Shown here one piece after another: positions 9,493 through 19,126 of a DNA stretch of 27,905 nt. Positions within the stretch are counted from its first letter, which is position 1. Every line of letters begins with the position of its first letter. The notes under the pieces were generated by a model. It did no database searches. It saw only the letters and a program-made list of their open reading frames with translations, and was not told the DNA's origin. Made by a program: the position numbers and the translations under genes. Origin of the DNA: Heterobasidion occidentale (Eukaryota > Basidiomycota > Agaricomycetes > Russulales > Bondarzewiaceae); the NCBI GenBank assembly GCA_039111635.1, contig JBCAQO010000114.1, positions 1-27,905 on the forward strand. Reading direction: 5' to 3'.

Positions 9493-10528
9493 TCAGAAGT
9501 GTAGTCCCCATCCATCATCATCAAACACACCAATATCATCCAAAACCCAGCTGTAAATGTAAAAGACCGAGGCTAAGAGAGAATGAGGCAAGCTCCCCAG
9601 GCTACGACAAATCAAAAAAAGGTTAGCTACCGGTAAGGAATCAAGACCCAGCGCTTTGTGCGATGGCAATGGAGAACGGATAGCACTAGCACCTGCCAGG
9701 GAAAGCAAGGGCGAGACCATCAAAGAGTGCTCAGCAGCAATGGGGTGAGTAGCTGAAACTGTGCTGAGTGCCGGTGATGATGACACTGAGATAAGACTCC
9801 CATCAGTCGTCAGCGAACCAGACGCCTCAACACTATAGCTGACAACATTCAAGTCCACTACGCTTTTGCCATTGAGTGCCGGCGATGATGACGCTGAGAA
9901 GACACTCCCATTAGTTGTCGGCGCACCAGACGGCTCAGCACTATAGCTGACAACATTGGAGTCCACTACGCTCTTGCCAAAGAAGGGTGAAGAAGCCCTG
10001 TCTGTGATTACAGCTGGTGTCGCTAGAACCTGGGGGATCGGCAGATGCAGAACGGACCCAGGGCTACTCGAGCGCGAATGATGTCGAGACAAGTTCTACG
10101 GAGTTGGGGAACAATGTAAACTCAGAGCCTTCGAGCAAAAGGCCATCACCTACCTCCGATTCCTCCGAATAATTGCTAGTGGGTGATAAATCTCCACTCC
10201 TATCCCTGGGAGCATAATAACTCCCGAAGGAAAACTCTGGGTGCCAAGCCCTCCAAGCCTCGCCAATCCAACCCTGACTGACCATAGTGAAAGCTCGAGA
10301 CATGTCGTTGAAAAGATGCCTATAGTACACATCTGTGTACAGCTCGGTCATAGTTGACATGCAGTCCAGCCGCGCAGATTTTTCATAGTCTGGATAAGGC
10401 TTTCGAACGTCGAAGGATAATAAGAAAGAGACGACCAGTTGATCAGGACGCTGCGAAAAAAAAGTCTGAAGGGTGCCAATTCCTTGAGGTGGGTCCACAT
10501 ACCTTGCAAACGGCAGGCTCTTCGACAT
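9493..10528 (-). CDS. Gene H: unknown protein with an internal 36-residue duplication
   Basis: Model: exon 10528-10100, a 70-nt intron (10099-10030), and exon 10029-9493, with phase 0 on both sides. The first exon is well-structured: VDPPQGIGTLQTFF, RPDQLVVSFLL, TELYTDVYYRHLFNDM and VSQGWIGEAW, then an acidic Ser-rich linker. The second exon is Ser/Ala/Val-rich and low in complexity, with two copies of a 36-residue segment starting GKSVVD.NVVSYS. I know no function. An AG (CTATCTAG) lies directly before the ATG at 10528, so this may instead be the 3' part of a longer gene, possibly gene B, whose stop codon overlaps a good GTAAGT donor 441 bp upstream. The C-terminal boundary is uncertain for the same reason. 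Confidence 0.5.
9766..9981 (-). repeat. 108-bp tandem duplication inside gene H
   Basis: Two adjacent 108-bp copies (9766-9873 and 9874-9981) differ at a modest number of sites and encode the duplicated 36-residue segment. The length is a multiple of three, so the frame is kept. Confidence 0.85.
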
Positions 10529-10968
10529 CTAGATAGGAGGAAGGCCTACTGTTCCAGGAAGGTGGGTGGAGAAACATGTCGAGATGCGCTGGTGAGGGCG
10601 GTGATCAATATCGCGGGCAGGAGCGCTTTTCACATTTCGGTCGTTCCCGTGTCACACTTCCCCCGTTCCCCACCGACAGGTCCCAAGGGGTGCCCGGAGA
10701 GCTGTGAATCGCTCTTTGTAGCTTCGTAATTTCACTGAGACTCCTGAAAGCAGACATGATTACGACGTGTATATAATGACAAGGCCCTTTGGCGATGAGA
10801 CAAAATCATTTGTGAGAAAGAGCCAGCAATCGAGAATACATCGATAACAAGGAGAAGTTTGGATATGTAGTCCAGTTCAAGGTTCAACAAGAAAAGAAAC
10901 ATGCTCGGAATCCTCGGCAGCACGATCTCAAAATGACGTCGCCAGCCTGACAGGATCAAGAATTCTAC
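10529..10968. other. Spacer or unresolved exons between genes H and B
   Basis: No complete ORF. On the minus strand a short segment after a CTTTCAG acceptor (about 10747 downward) reads SLSEITKLQRAIHSSPGTPW and would be in phase with the GTAAGT donor at the end of gene B. This would need a 226-nt intron, longer than the others here, so it is only a possibility. Confidence 0.3.
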
Positions 10969-13900
10969 TTACAACTTATGTGCTACATTTAGTATTCCTG
11001 GGGTATGCAACGCGGAAGCCAGGACGACGTCTTGATTGTACGTCCGGACGGTCGCCAGCTGTTTGTCAGCTCCCAGACGTTTTTTATTCGCCCCACGTTC
11101 ACGCTTATCCCGGCCCCGCAATGTGTAGTACCACAGCACAGAAGTTCGAGGCGTCAATTCGCCGTCATGGAGACGCGTCAACATGTCTTGAAACCATGTC
11201 TCGGCAGATGACGACCACGAACCATTCCAGAGGTAGCTGGCACGCCAGAGGGCCATGCTGGGCCACAGAGACACATTCCCTGGTAGCGCCGTGAACCCCA
11301 GGAGTAATTTGAGAGCCAGATCGCTCTCTTCATCTTCTGGGCACTCCGATTCGCGATCTGATCCAGCTGTGTATCGTTCACCCCAGACAGTGTATGCCTC
11401 ACTTGGCCCCTCCAGGTAGCTCCGAACTATGTCCTTGGACCCAAAATGGATGACAAGGCGCCAAGCCAGGCCACCATACGCCACAAGACGTCTTGCGTAG
11501 GGTTGTCGCAGGAGCCATCGAACCCGCTCCTGATATAGCTGGCCAAAGGAGGAGAGAGAGTCTTGTCGCTCGCCTATGAGGAAGTTGTCTCCGTCCACCC
11601 AGTTGGGACGAGGTTCATTCGTACGGCGTTCAGCATTGGCCGCGATCTTCTGCTGACCCCACATGCTATTCCAACTGAGACGGAACGACATCCCATGCTG
11701 CAACATCACCTCCAGCAACGCCTCGACTTCAAAGGCCTTCCATTCCAAAATGGCTAGCAACCAGATCTCAGTGAGCGGATGAAGCTTGACGTGAGATACC
11801 CGCAAGAAGCCAGTGTCGATAGCCAGAGGTCTAACGTCAAACGGCGCATAGGGAGCCCAACCTCCCGAAGTCGTTTCCTTGATGCTGTCTAAGTACGCAA
11901 GCGTCCCGGGAGAGACAATGAGCATTTCTTCAGATTGAAAGGTTTCTGGTGCTATCCAGTGCCCTCTTAAGAATTCACTGCCGGGAGGTGCGGGGTAGAC
12001 TTTCGGGAAAAGCGCAGCAATAAAGGCGGGAGGATAATTCTCCCTGTCGACAACATCAGTGGATGTGACCGCGTGTACCTCCAAATGTCCCTCATGAACG
12101 ATGACAGGGCTCGGAGAACGCGAGAATCTCACATCGTCTTCGCTTGGATCGTCATTCGAGCCGACAAGAGCATGACTGGATGAAGAATTGCGTTCAACCC
12201 GGTCCTCCACCTCCGAGTTGACATTCATCGCCACATCCTGCTCATACGAGCCTTCCCGCATCGCGTCGCAGTCAGACAACACAATGCATGGAGGGCCTGA
12301 CGACGAAGACAAACCCGTGCCCCGGTCCTCCAAATCGATATCCATTGCCATATACTGGCTCTGCGAGTCAACTAGCATTGTTGTTGTGCTGCGCACCAAA
12401 AATATTCGTCAGTAATGTTTTTGCGCTCTGAGATTGAAGAAAACGCATACCTGAGATGCTCCGATGACTCGGACCGTCCAACGCCTTGAACGTGATCTTC
12501 AGAGTGCGGCTGGAATGATGATGACACTGCACCAGGGGTGTCAATGTGCATCTGCACCTCCTGTGACGTGTTGCCGCTGGACAACGTACCACCCCTGTAC
12601 GACGTATTGCTACCAGGCGACACATTTGACAGCTGATGTTGCGAAGGGGCAGGCAGAGGAGGGGCGGGTAGAGGAGAGGCAGGCGGAGAAGGGGCTGGAG
12701 GGGCTGGCAGAGGAGGGGCTGGCGAAGGAGGGGCTGGCGGAGGAGGGGCTGGCGGAGGAGGGGCTGGCGGAGGAGGGGCTGGCGGAGGAGGGGCTGGCGG
12801 AGGAGGGGCTGGCGGAGGAGGGGCTGGGGAGGAGGGGCTGGCGGAGGAGGGGCTGGCGGAGGAGGGGCTGGCGGAGGAGGGGCTGGCGGAGGAGGGGCTG
12901 GCGGAGGAGGGGCTGGCGGAGGAGGGGCTGGCGGAGGAGGGGCTGGCGGAGGAGGGGCTGGCGGAGGAGGGGCTGGCGGAGGAGGGGCTGGCGGAGGAGG
13001 GGCTGGCGGAGGAGGGGCTGGCGGAGGAGGGGCAGGTCGAGACAGGGCAGAACGAGGAATGCGATCGTGGTCGTATAGGAGAACCGCAGAAAGGCGACTG
13101 TTAGACGCTGCTCTCTTCTTGAGTATTTCTGCGTGCTTTTTCTCTGGGCGAAGACGGCTGATATCACAGTCGATCAGGTGGAAAGTGCGCCCCCTAATGG
13201 AGGGAGGGTCTGTGCAACCCTCACGATCTTCAGCGTCACTATCGTCCTGATCCAGCCCGATCTGTGTCTCCATGTAAAACACGCGCACGTTGACGCAATC
13301 GTCTGCGGATAGATAAGAGGCTGAACAGTAGTAATCCTCCCATCTTCTGTCTTTTTTGGAGCCGATGATGCCACGATCGTCACCCCACAGCATTGCCAGG
13401 TACGTTGTCTGTGGCGGGGGTTTGTAGGACACAATCGTGAACGGTTTCCCGTTAAGTCGCCACCGATCGGGCCTGAGGTCACCGAATGCGCTGACCTCTC
13501 CCGCTTGTCGAGCGCTCCAAGAGTATGCAATATTGATTCGTGCGAGCTTGAGAAGCTCCCAAGTCGTCTTCATTTCGGGACCCCAGGTTGGATAGCCCTG
13601 TGTGACGATGGTGACTCCACGGATGCGAGCGCCCAAGATGAACTTATCCAGTTGGTCGAAAGCAAATGACAAAGAGGCCTGAGCCTTAGGACGATCACGC
13701 CACTAGAAAGCAAGACATGAGATATAAGCAGAAACCTCAACCCTGTAAAGCACTCACTTTCGGCCCAAACCCCTGCTCAATCCTCCAGACAAGAAAGCTG
13801 ATGAATCCAAAGCAGTCGAGAAAGGGACGACGTAATCGCCAAAAGGTGATATGTGCATCCTCTTCAGTTTTCCAGGGATAGACAATCCCTTCCTGCAACA

Positions 13901-14267
13901 CACTAACCTCGAGAGGCCGGTTGCCATCCCAGTCAAGAATGTCTCTCAACGCACTGGTACAACGGATGATAAAAGCTCTGATCTGGTTGTGTGCCTTGAC
14001 CAATCCTGGGCGAATGGTCCGAGAAGGGAAGCAATAAAAGTCATGACTTGCTTCGGAGGCTGGAAAAATCCATTCCGAAGAGTCACCCCTGATGGATCCA
14101 GGATCAACTGGGATGAAGGGCCTCCAGGGAAAACGCGAGTCATGAGGAGCTGGATCTACTGCCCAATCGTACGGTTTCAGGCGTCCGGCACGAGATGGAT
14201 CAGCGTCGAAGGTCACGTCCGCTGGCGGGGTGAATGCGTTTCTGGAGATGTAAGATGTGGAACTCAT
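10969..14267 (-). CDS. Gene B: large unknown protein with a Pro-rich repeat domain; frame broken by one base
   Basis: Model: exons 14267-13758, 13702-12451 and 12388-10969, with introns of 55 and 62 nt. The start has an ideal context (ACCATGA). Exon 1 has FWRLRRPFLDCFGF near its end. Exon 2 continues WRDRPKAQ.SLSFAFDQLDKF, later a basic helix, then a Pro/Ala domain (about residues 393-525) made by a 15-bp minisatellite. Exon 3 has an acidic Ser-rich start (with IVLSD), then a folded region with ILEWKAFEVEALLEV and FRLSWNSMWG. The exon total is 3182 nt, one short of 1061 codons. A 14-bp unit at 12826-12839 shifts the frame. Downstream of it, the frame that continues the Pro/Ala pattern is stop-free and splices in phase into exon 3, while the shifted frame stops. 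It is a real deletion or a sequence error. Function unknown. Confidence 0.75.
12721..13034 (-). repeat. 15-bp coding minisatellite (21 units) in gene B
   Basis: Plus-strand unit GGCGGAGGAGGGGCT. One variant unit (12721-12735) is followed by six perfect units, one 14-bp unit with a missing C (12826-12839), twelve perfect units and a terminal variant ending GGCA (13020-13034). Degenerate units continue down to about 12650. In the gene B frame each unit encodes five Ala/Pro residues. Every unit carries four runs of two or more G on the plus strand, the template strand of gene B. Confidence 0.95.
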
Positions 14268-14476
14268 GGTAGGGCAGGGGCGAAATGCGACAACTACCCA
14301 TGCCGACTGCTGCGACCTCGTGACTTCAACCCAGGGGTATTGGTCTCGGGAGACGGAGGCTTTCATTGTGATGAAAAGATCGAAGCGGAACAATTGCTGG
14401 AGGAGAGTGCGTCGACGTGAAGGAGACGAAAAGTAGAGGTCTCAACAGATGTGGCACAAGAGCGGCACAAGACTAT

Positions 14477-14826
14477 TTCTGGAGGAAAAACGCTCTCAGA
14501 AACTGCCTAGACAGCCGCGGAAAACACGGTACCGCCCAGTGACGACCGCGGGATGACTGGAAGGAAAGGGAGACTTGAAGATGAAGGAATAAAGCTTTCA
14601 ACCGATAAGGACGCCACAAGACAAATTCTGGAGGAAAAACGCTCTCAGAAACTGCCTAGACAGCCGCGGAAAACACGGTACCGCCCAGTGACGACCGCGG
14701 GATGACTGGAAGGAAAGGGAGACTTGAAGACGAAGGAATAAAGCTTTCAACCGATAAGGACGCCACAAGACAAATTCTGGAGGAAAAACGCTCTCAGAAA
14801 CTGCCTAGACAGCCGCGAAACACGAT
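14477..14826 (+). repeat. 149-bp direct repeats upstream of gene B
   Basis: The core start recurs at 14477, 14626 and 14775, exactly 149 bp apart. The first two copies are nearly complete. The third is cut off after about 50 bp, beyond GACAGCCGCG. Unit content: core with an altered middle (GGAGGAAAAACGCTCTCAG), GGTACCGCCCAGTGACGACC, GACTTGAAG and AAAGCTTTCAACCGATAAGG. These copies point in the plus direction, like the left array, and begin 210 bp upstream of the gene B start codon. Confidence 0.85.
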
Positions 14827-14984
14827 GCTGCCCAACGACGACCGCCTGAGGACTATGAGTGGGGCAACTTGAAGTCATGTGAGCTCCGCTCCCACGGTCA
14901 GCGATTTCGGTCCCACGGTCACTCTTTGGCCGAATGTCTGTACGGACGTCGTCATATTACCAGCTCTTAGCTCTATCGACAAAT

Positions 14985-15921
14985 TTCTGAGAGTGACCCT
15001 CCTCCGGGAATGGGTTGCTCTCACTCCGCCACCGTCTATCCTCCTGTCGAGCAGCTTTCTGAGAGCGATTTTCCTCCAGAAGTGCGTTGTCATTCCCCCG
15101 ACATCAAGCGGCCGTAGTCAGACGGCGTCGCGTGTTTAGCGGCTGTCGGGAGACATTTCTGAGAGCGACCTTCCTCCAGAAATGTGATGTTCCCAGGCCA
15201 TCTTCGTATATCCTCTCGGCAATCAGCTTTCTGAGAGCGGCCTTCCTCCAGAAATGCGCTGCCCATAGGCCGTCGTTCTTTGCGTCCCACCCTGCCATCA
15301 AGCGGGTGTAGTCAGATGGCGTTGCGCGGCTGTTGAGACACATATCTTAGAGCGTCTTCCTCCATGAATGTGTTATCCCCATCTCTCCCCCAACGAGCAG
15401 TTTTCTGAGAGCGACTTTCCTCCAGAAATGTGCTGTTTGCCGGCCACCTCTATCGTCCTGTCGAGCTTTTTGAGAGCGACCTTCCTCCAGAAATGCGTTG
15501 TCCCCAGAGCCTTTCCATTTATCCTCCCGGCAACCAGCTTTCTGAGAGTGACCTTCCTCCAGATATGCGTTGCCCATAGGCCGAAGCTCTTTCCATCGCA
15601 CCTTGCCATCGAGCTACCGCAATCAGACGGCGGCGCGCGGTTCGCGGCTGTCGAGAGACATTTCTGAGAGCGAGGTTCCTCCAGAAATGTGATGTTCCCA
15701 GGCCATCTTCGTATATCCTCTCGGCAATCAGCTTTCTGAGAGCGAGGTTCCTCCAGAAATGCGTTGCTCGTAGGCCCTCGTCCTTTGCGTCCCACCCTGC
15801 CATCAAGCGGCCGTAGCCCAATGGCGTCGCGCGGCTTCTGAGAGCGATGTTCCTCCAGAAATGTGTTGTCCCCATCTAACCTCCCAACGAGCAGCTTTCT
15901 GAGAGCGATTTTCCTCCAGAG
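14985..15921 (-). repeat. Twelve inverted copies of the repeat core
   Basis: Starts of the inverted core (TTTCTGAGAGCGA ... CTCCAGAA) lie near 14985, 15056, 15157, 15228, 15345, 15402, 15465, 15538, 15660, 15734, 15838 and 15896. The second module also appears inverted (TTTGCGTCCCACC, CATCAAGCGG, TAGTCAGA.GGCG, GCGGCTGTCG). One stretch of about 85 bp (CGTATATCCTCTCGGCAATC and neighbours) is duplicated, at about 15157-15240 and 15660-15745. The orientation switch lies in 14827-14984, a stretch with its own short repeat (TCCCACGGTCA twice). Confidence 0.85.
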
Positions 15922-16265
15922 ATCCACTACTTTTAAGCCGTGGTTCTTTGCGACTCCATCAGGCAGCGTGCTGCTTCACCGCGTTGCACATAATGATGGA
16001 AAATATTCACAACGAGACTGGACCTACGAATTGCGATGCTACTGAGATCATCCTCTGCATCAAGAGGAAGACGGACTGGGCATCGCGCTGGATCTCTCAT
16101 CGTCGCTTCACATTCGCTGAGCGGTGAGCCGCCTTTGCCGCAGCAGAGGACATCTTCTCCGGTTTTTTGCCTCAATCTTCTGGTCGAAGAAGCGTGGCCT
16201 TATGCTTATACCTGGACTCACCTTCTCCAACAAACTCATCAGTCGCCTCGAGGGATTCTATACGA
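15838..16265 (-). repeat. Right arm of the large inverted repeat
   Basis: The reverse complement matches the left arm 7865-8300 in the same order, including two repeat cores, the CGTAGGTCCAGTCTCG region, the TCCTCTGCTGCGGCAAAG region and the GAATCCCTCG outer end. Homology appears to stop at about 16265, where the flank becomes unrelated. I did not see a target-site duplication outside the arms. Confidence 0.75.
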
Positions 16266-16629
16266 CTTTAATAAGGTCCGCATACCGACCAGCTTTGGGC
16301 TACTGAGGCATATCATGCTCATTGGGGCGCAGAACACGGATCTCGCCACGCTCACAGAAGCCACCGCGTACGCTGTTGTCGAGTTTGGTGGATGGAAGAA
16401 CGACGCGCTGCCTTGAAAGTGCACATCGATTGTTCGACGTGCGAGAACGTCGTTGGGGATATGTGTCGGGTACGTGACGTCCTCAACTACCATCCGTTTG
16501 CGCTTGCATTCATTCGCTCACCATACTCGCTCTCCATTCGCATTCGCCTTTCTCCTTAAACCCTTTCACACTTCGCGTTTCGTTTGCGCTCCTCGCACCC
16601 TCACCACACATCACGACCTACTCTCAATC
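16266..16629. other. No complete gene; pyrimidine-rich leader at the end
   Basis: From 16299 to 16416 one plus frame reads smoothly ([17 protein letters not shown], then EATAYAVVEFGGW). It has no recognisable start and could be a gene relic joined to the right arm. From about 16490 to 16629 the plus strand is rich in C and T (CTTTCTCC, CTCGCACCC), like a fungal core promoter before the ATG at 16630. Confidence 0.35.
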
Positions 16630-16770
16630 ATGAACCCCAAATACGCTTGGTACCGTCTTAAAGTCTCGACCTCGTTCCACATCGACGCGCTGCGGGGCAA
16701 GATTCGATTTTTCTTCGGACGTCATCCGCCCGATTGTGGGTTCATTCAATCTGTTCGCGCAGAATTGTAG
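16630..16770 (+). CDS. Possible first exon of an unidentified gene, 46 aa
   Basis: The ATG at 16630 follows a typical pyrimidine-rich leader and opens MNPKYAWYRLKVSTSFHIDA, then LRGKIRFFFGRHPPDCGF, to a TAG at 16768. A GTAGGT donor overlaps the stop, so the gene could continue, but I found no following exon with a consistent phase before the CRAL-TRIO relic. It may be the promoter and first exon of that broken gene or an independent fragment. Family not recognised. Confidence 0.3.
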   Translation: MNPKYAWYRLKVSTSFHIDALRGKIRFFFGRHPPDCGFIQSVRAEL

Positions 16771-17487
16771 GTTTTTTGTTGTCTTTTCTGCCGCATCCCT
16801 GATCTACAACCACAGCCTTGATATTGATGCCGAGGGTTACATTGGCACTGTTGGAAGGAGGGAAGAGGTAGGGGAGAGAGGTGAAAGAGCAGTGAATTCG
16901 GAGACGTAGGTAGTGGGATGAAAAGACAGGACATTTCATACGGTTTGCAGGTCTGGGGTCAAAATTCACGCGGCAGAGAAGATGTCTCAGAGGGCCCTAC
17001 AGCGCGGTATGTTGTCTTCACTCTCATAAATTGTAAAGAAGCTAATGAGGAGGTAACTTAAACTGGGATGCTATTCTAGTTCATGCAAGTTGTCCAGCCA
17101 GTTTTCCCTGAAGCAATTTGCATTGCCTATCCTGTGAACTCTTCCCTCCATCACTCCTCGTTGTTATCCTCGTTGTCGCCCTCGTTGTTGCCATCGCCCA
17201 TCGCCTCGCCTGGCTCCCCCTCGTCTTCGCGCCCGTGTTCTTGCCCACGCACGCTCCTCGTCCTTGTTTTGAGTGACGTTGATGCCAGCCGTGCGGCGCG
17301 TGGTTTCGAACTGCTCGACTGCCTTGTCTTCTTCGGTAAGATACTACACGAAGAAATGGACTTTGTCACATTCCATCGGCCGCATACATACAGTTGACGC
17401 GGGGATCTTCGATTTACACCCGCAAGCGTGACCACACGAAATGCGACAGCAAGGAAAGGAGAACGCACGTCGAGTCAGCAGTCCCGG
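16771..17487. other. No gene supported
   Basis: This stretch holds only short, low-complexity frames. One is on the minus strand at 17151-17468 and ends in an acidic Asn/Glu/Asp/Gly-rich tail. Another is on the plus strand around 17300-17395. None has a consistent exon structure. It may contain the decayed 5' half of the gene relic that follows. Confidence 0.35.
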
Positions 17488-17995
17488 AGCCCACCGGCCC
17501 AGACGTTCACAGCGAGCGAACAGTCGACGCTCAAGGAGTTCCGTTTGTACGTGCCCCTGTCCCTTCGATGCTGCCGTGACACCATACTCACAGCCGTAGC
17601 AGACACACCTCCCCGAGATATTTGCGAGCATGTACGACAAGCTGGATGCGAAGACAGCGCTCTATGGCGCAAATAAGATCTGATCGTCATATCCAGCGAC
17701 ATACAGCGGTTCCTTCGGTGTGCTCCGCTGGTTTGGCTTCAACAGCTCGTGTTCCCACACACCGGCTGACACGTGCCCCCTTGCGCCGCAGGCGTACGAG
17801 TTCTTCATGAATGATCCGGGCTCCCTGACGTAGATTTTCTGGCTCTTCAAGCCTTTGCTCTCCGCCAACACCCTCGCGAAGACAAAGGTCGCTGGGAGCG
17901 GCGCACATGCGATCGGGGCAGAGCTGTGGCTGCTCATCATCAACGACAAGCTTCCAACGTGATACGGCGACACCGTGGCCGACACCCCATTCTGA
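17488..17995 (+). pseudogene. Degraded CRAL-TRIO (Sec14-like) lipid-transfer gene
   Basis: At 17488-17545 a segment (TFTASEQSTLKEF) resembles the N-terminal helix of Sec14-like proteins. A donor follows, and from 17606 a single frame runs to 17993. The later part (IFWLFKPLLSANTLAKTK, then GSGAHAIG, then DKLPT.YGD) follows the order of the CRAL-TRIO lipid-binding domain: aromatic-rich strand, KP.L...T..K, G, then NLP..(Y/F)GG. CRAL-TRIO proteins bind and exchange phospholipids or other hydrophobic ligands. Three in-frame stops break it: TGA 17681, TAG 17831 and TGA 17960. The last one falls where related proteins often carry a basic residue, so a CGA-to-TGA transition is a natural explanation. 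The middle of the expected domain is missing. Identification is by pattern only. Confidence 0.45.
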
Positions 17996-19033
17996 TCATG
18001 TCCCCCCTTTCCTCCAATTCCTTTGTGCCGCATTTGCACCTCTTAAAGGCGCCTTCAAAGCACTCCATCACCGCGCTCTCCCCTTTTCCTTTGATCCTGC
18101 GTCCACAAAGTGTCCCTCGTCCAGCATGCGGACTGCAGGCCCACCGCCATGCAAGGCAACGGCATGAACGTGAACGAGACACAGAGCGCGCGCTCCGCGT
18201 CCGGCAGGCGCGTCTGCAGTGCCGTAGCTAGAGGCGAGGGTCAGGGCGCCGCGCCGGGGTGGACCCGGCGATGCGGAGGGCTTGCGTTGTGCAGTACTTA
18301 GTGATTTTCCAGTAGCCGGTAGCGCGTCCTGTGGCAGGGACGGGGCGGAGTCGGGGCGGGCAGGAGGACAAACAAGATGAGTAACGATGAGGGTGTTGAG
18401 TTTATTGAGGGTGGCCTCGCCGCTGTCTTCGAGATCGGAGACGCCTTGCGCGACGAGCCATGGATGTGTCAGTGGCACAGCATAGTGAAGAGGCGCGCAG
18501 CTCTGTCCAGGACATATGTTAGCAAGAATAGAACGTTTGCGTAGAGACTAGAGTGATCCACATTCAACTTTTATTATCTTTTTGCGAAACAGTTTATGAT
18601 ACGCAACACTGGTCAGTCTCGTGTGCGCTTGACCGAGATGTAACATGTGTGTGCGGTTTTGTTTTTCGTGTGTGATGTCATTCTCGTGTGTTCGGGAGTT
18701 GTGCAGTCTCGTGGGGAGCTTAGTTTTCGTGGGAACCTCCATTGTCGTGCGGAATGAATAAAACGACACTTTGACCGCCATACACAGCAAGGCTTCAACC
18801 ACGCAGCATTATAGACGACAAATGTTCATCGACATCACTAATATGAACACCAAATAACCACGTTCTTTTGTACATCATGATACGAAACTTCTCAGTGGGG
18901 ACTACTCATAAACATACAACACAAGACAAAGCACACGACTGCCAACTGACCACAATACGAAGCGCTCATACGATCAGAGATGGTGGAACTTGAAAAATCT
19001 GTCTTTTCGATCGAGTGGGATGACCTGTCCTAA
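17996..19033. other. No gene supported
   Basis: This stretch of about 1 kb is between the CRAL-TRIO relic and gene C. Frames at 18068-18478 (minus) and 18110-18301 (plus) are GC-driven and lack splice partners. 18540-18960 is AT-richer with GTGTG-rich patches and would hold the 3' flank of gene C. Confidence 0.4.
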
Positions 19034-19126
19034 TCACAATGACTGCTCTCTATCCGCTTCAACATGGATCAAACTGGAGCCTTCGTCGTCGGATTGTACA
19101 AGATCAACTGTCGCCATGCCTTCTGG

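Noticed and set aside
12610..13167. Separate 185-codon minus-strand ORF of LLRQP and SSASP repeats
   Set aside because: It is an alternative frame through the same 15-bp array as gene B and does not connect to the flanking coding sequence in phase.
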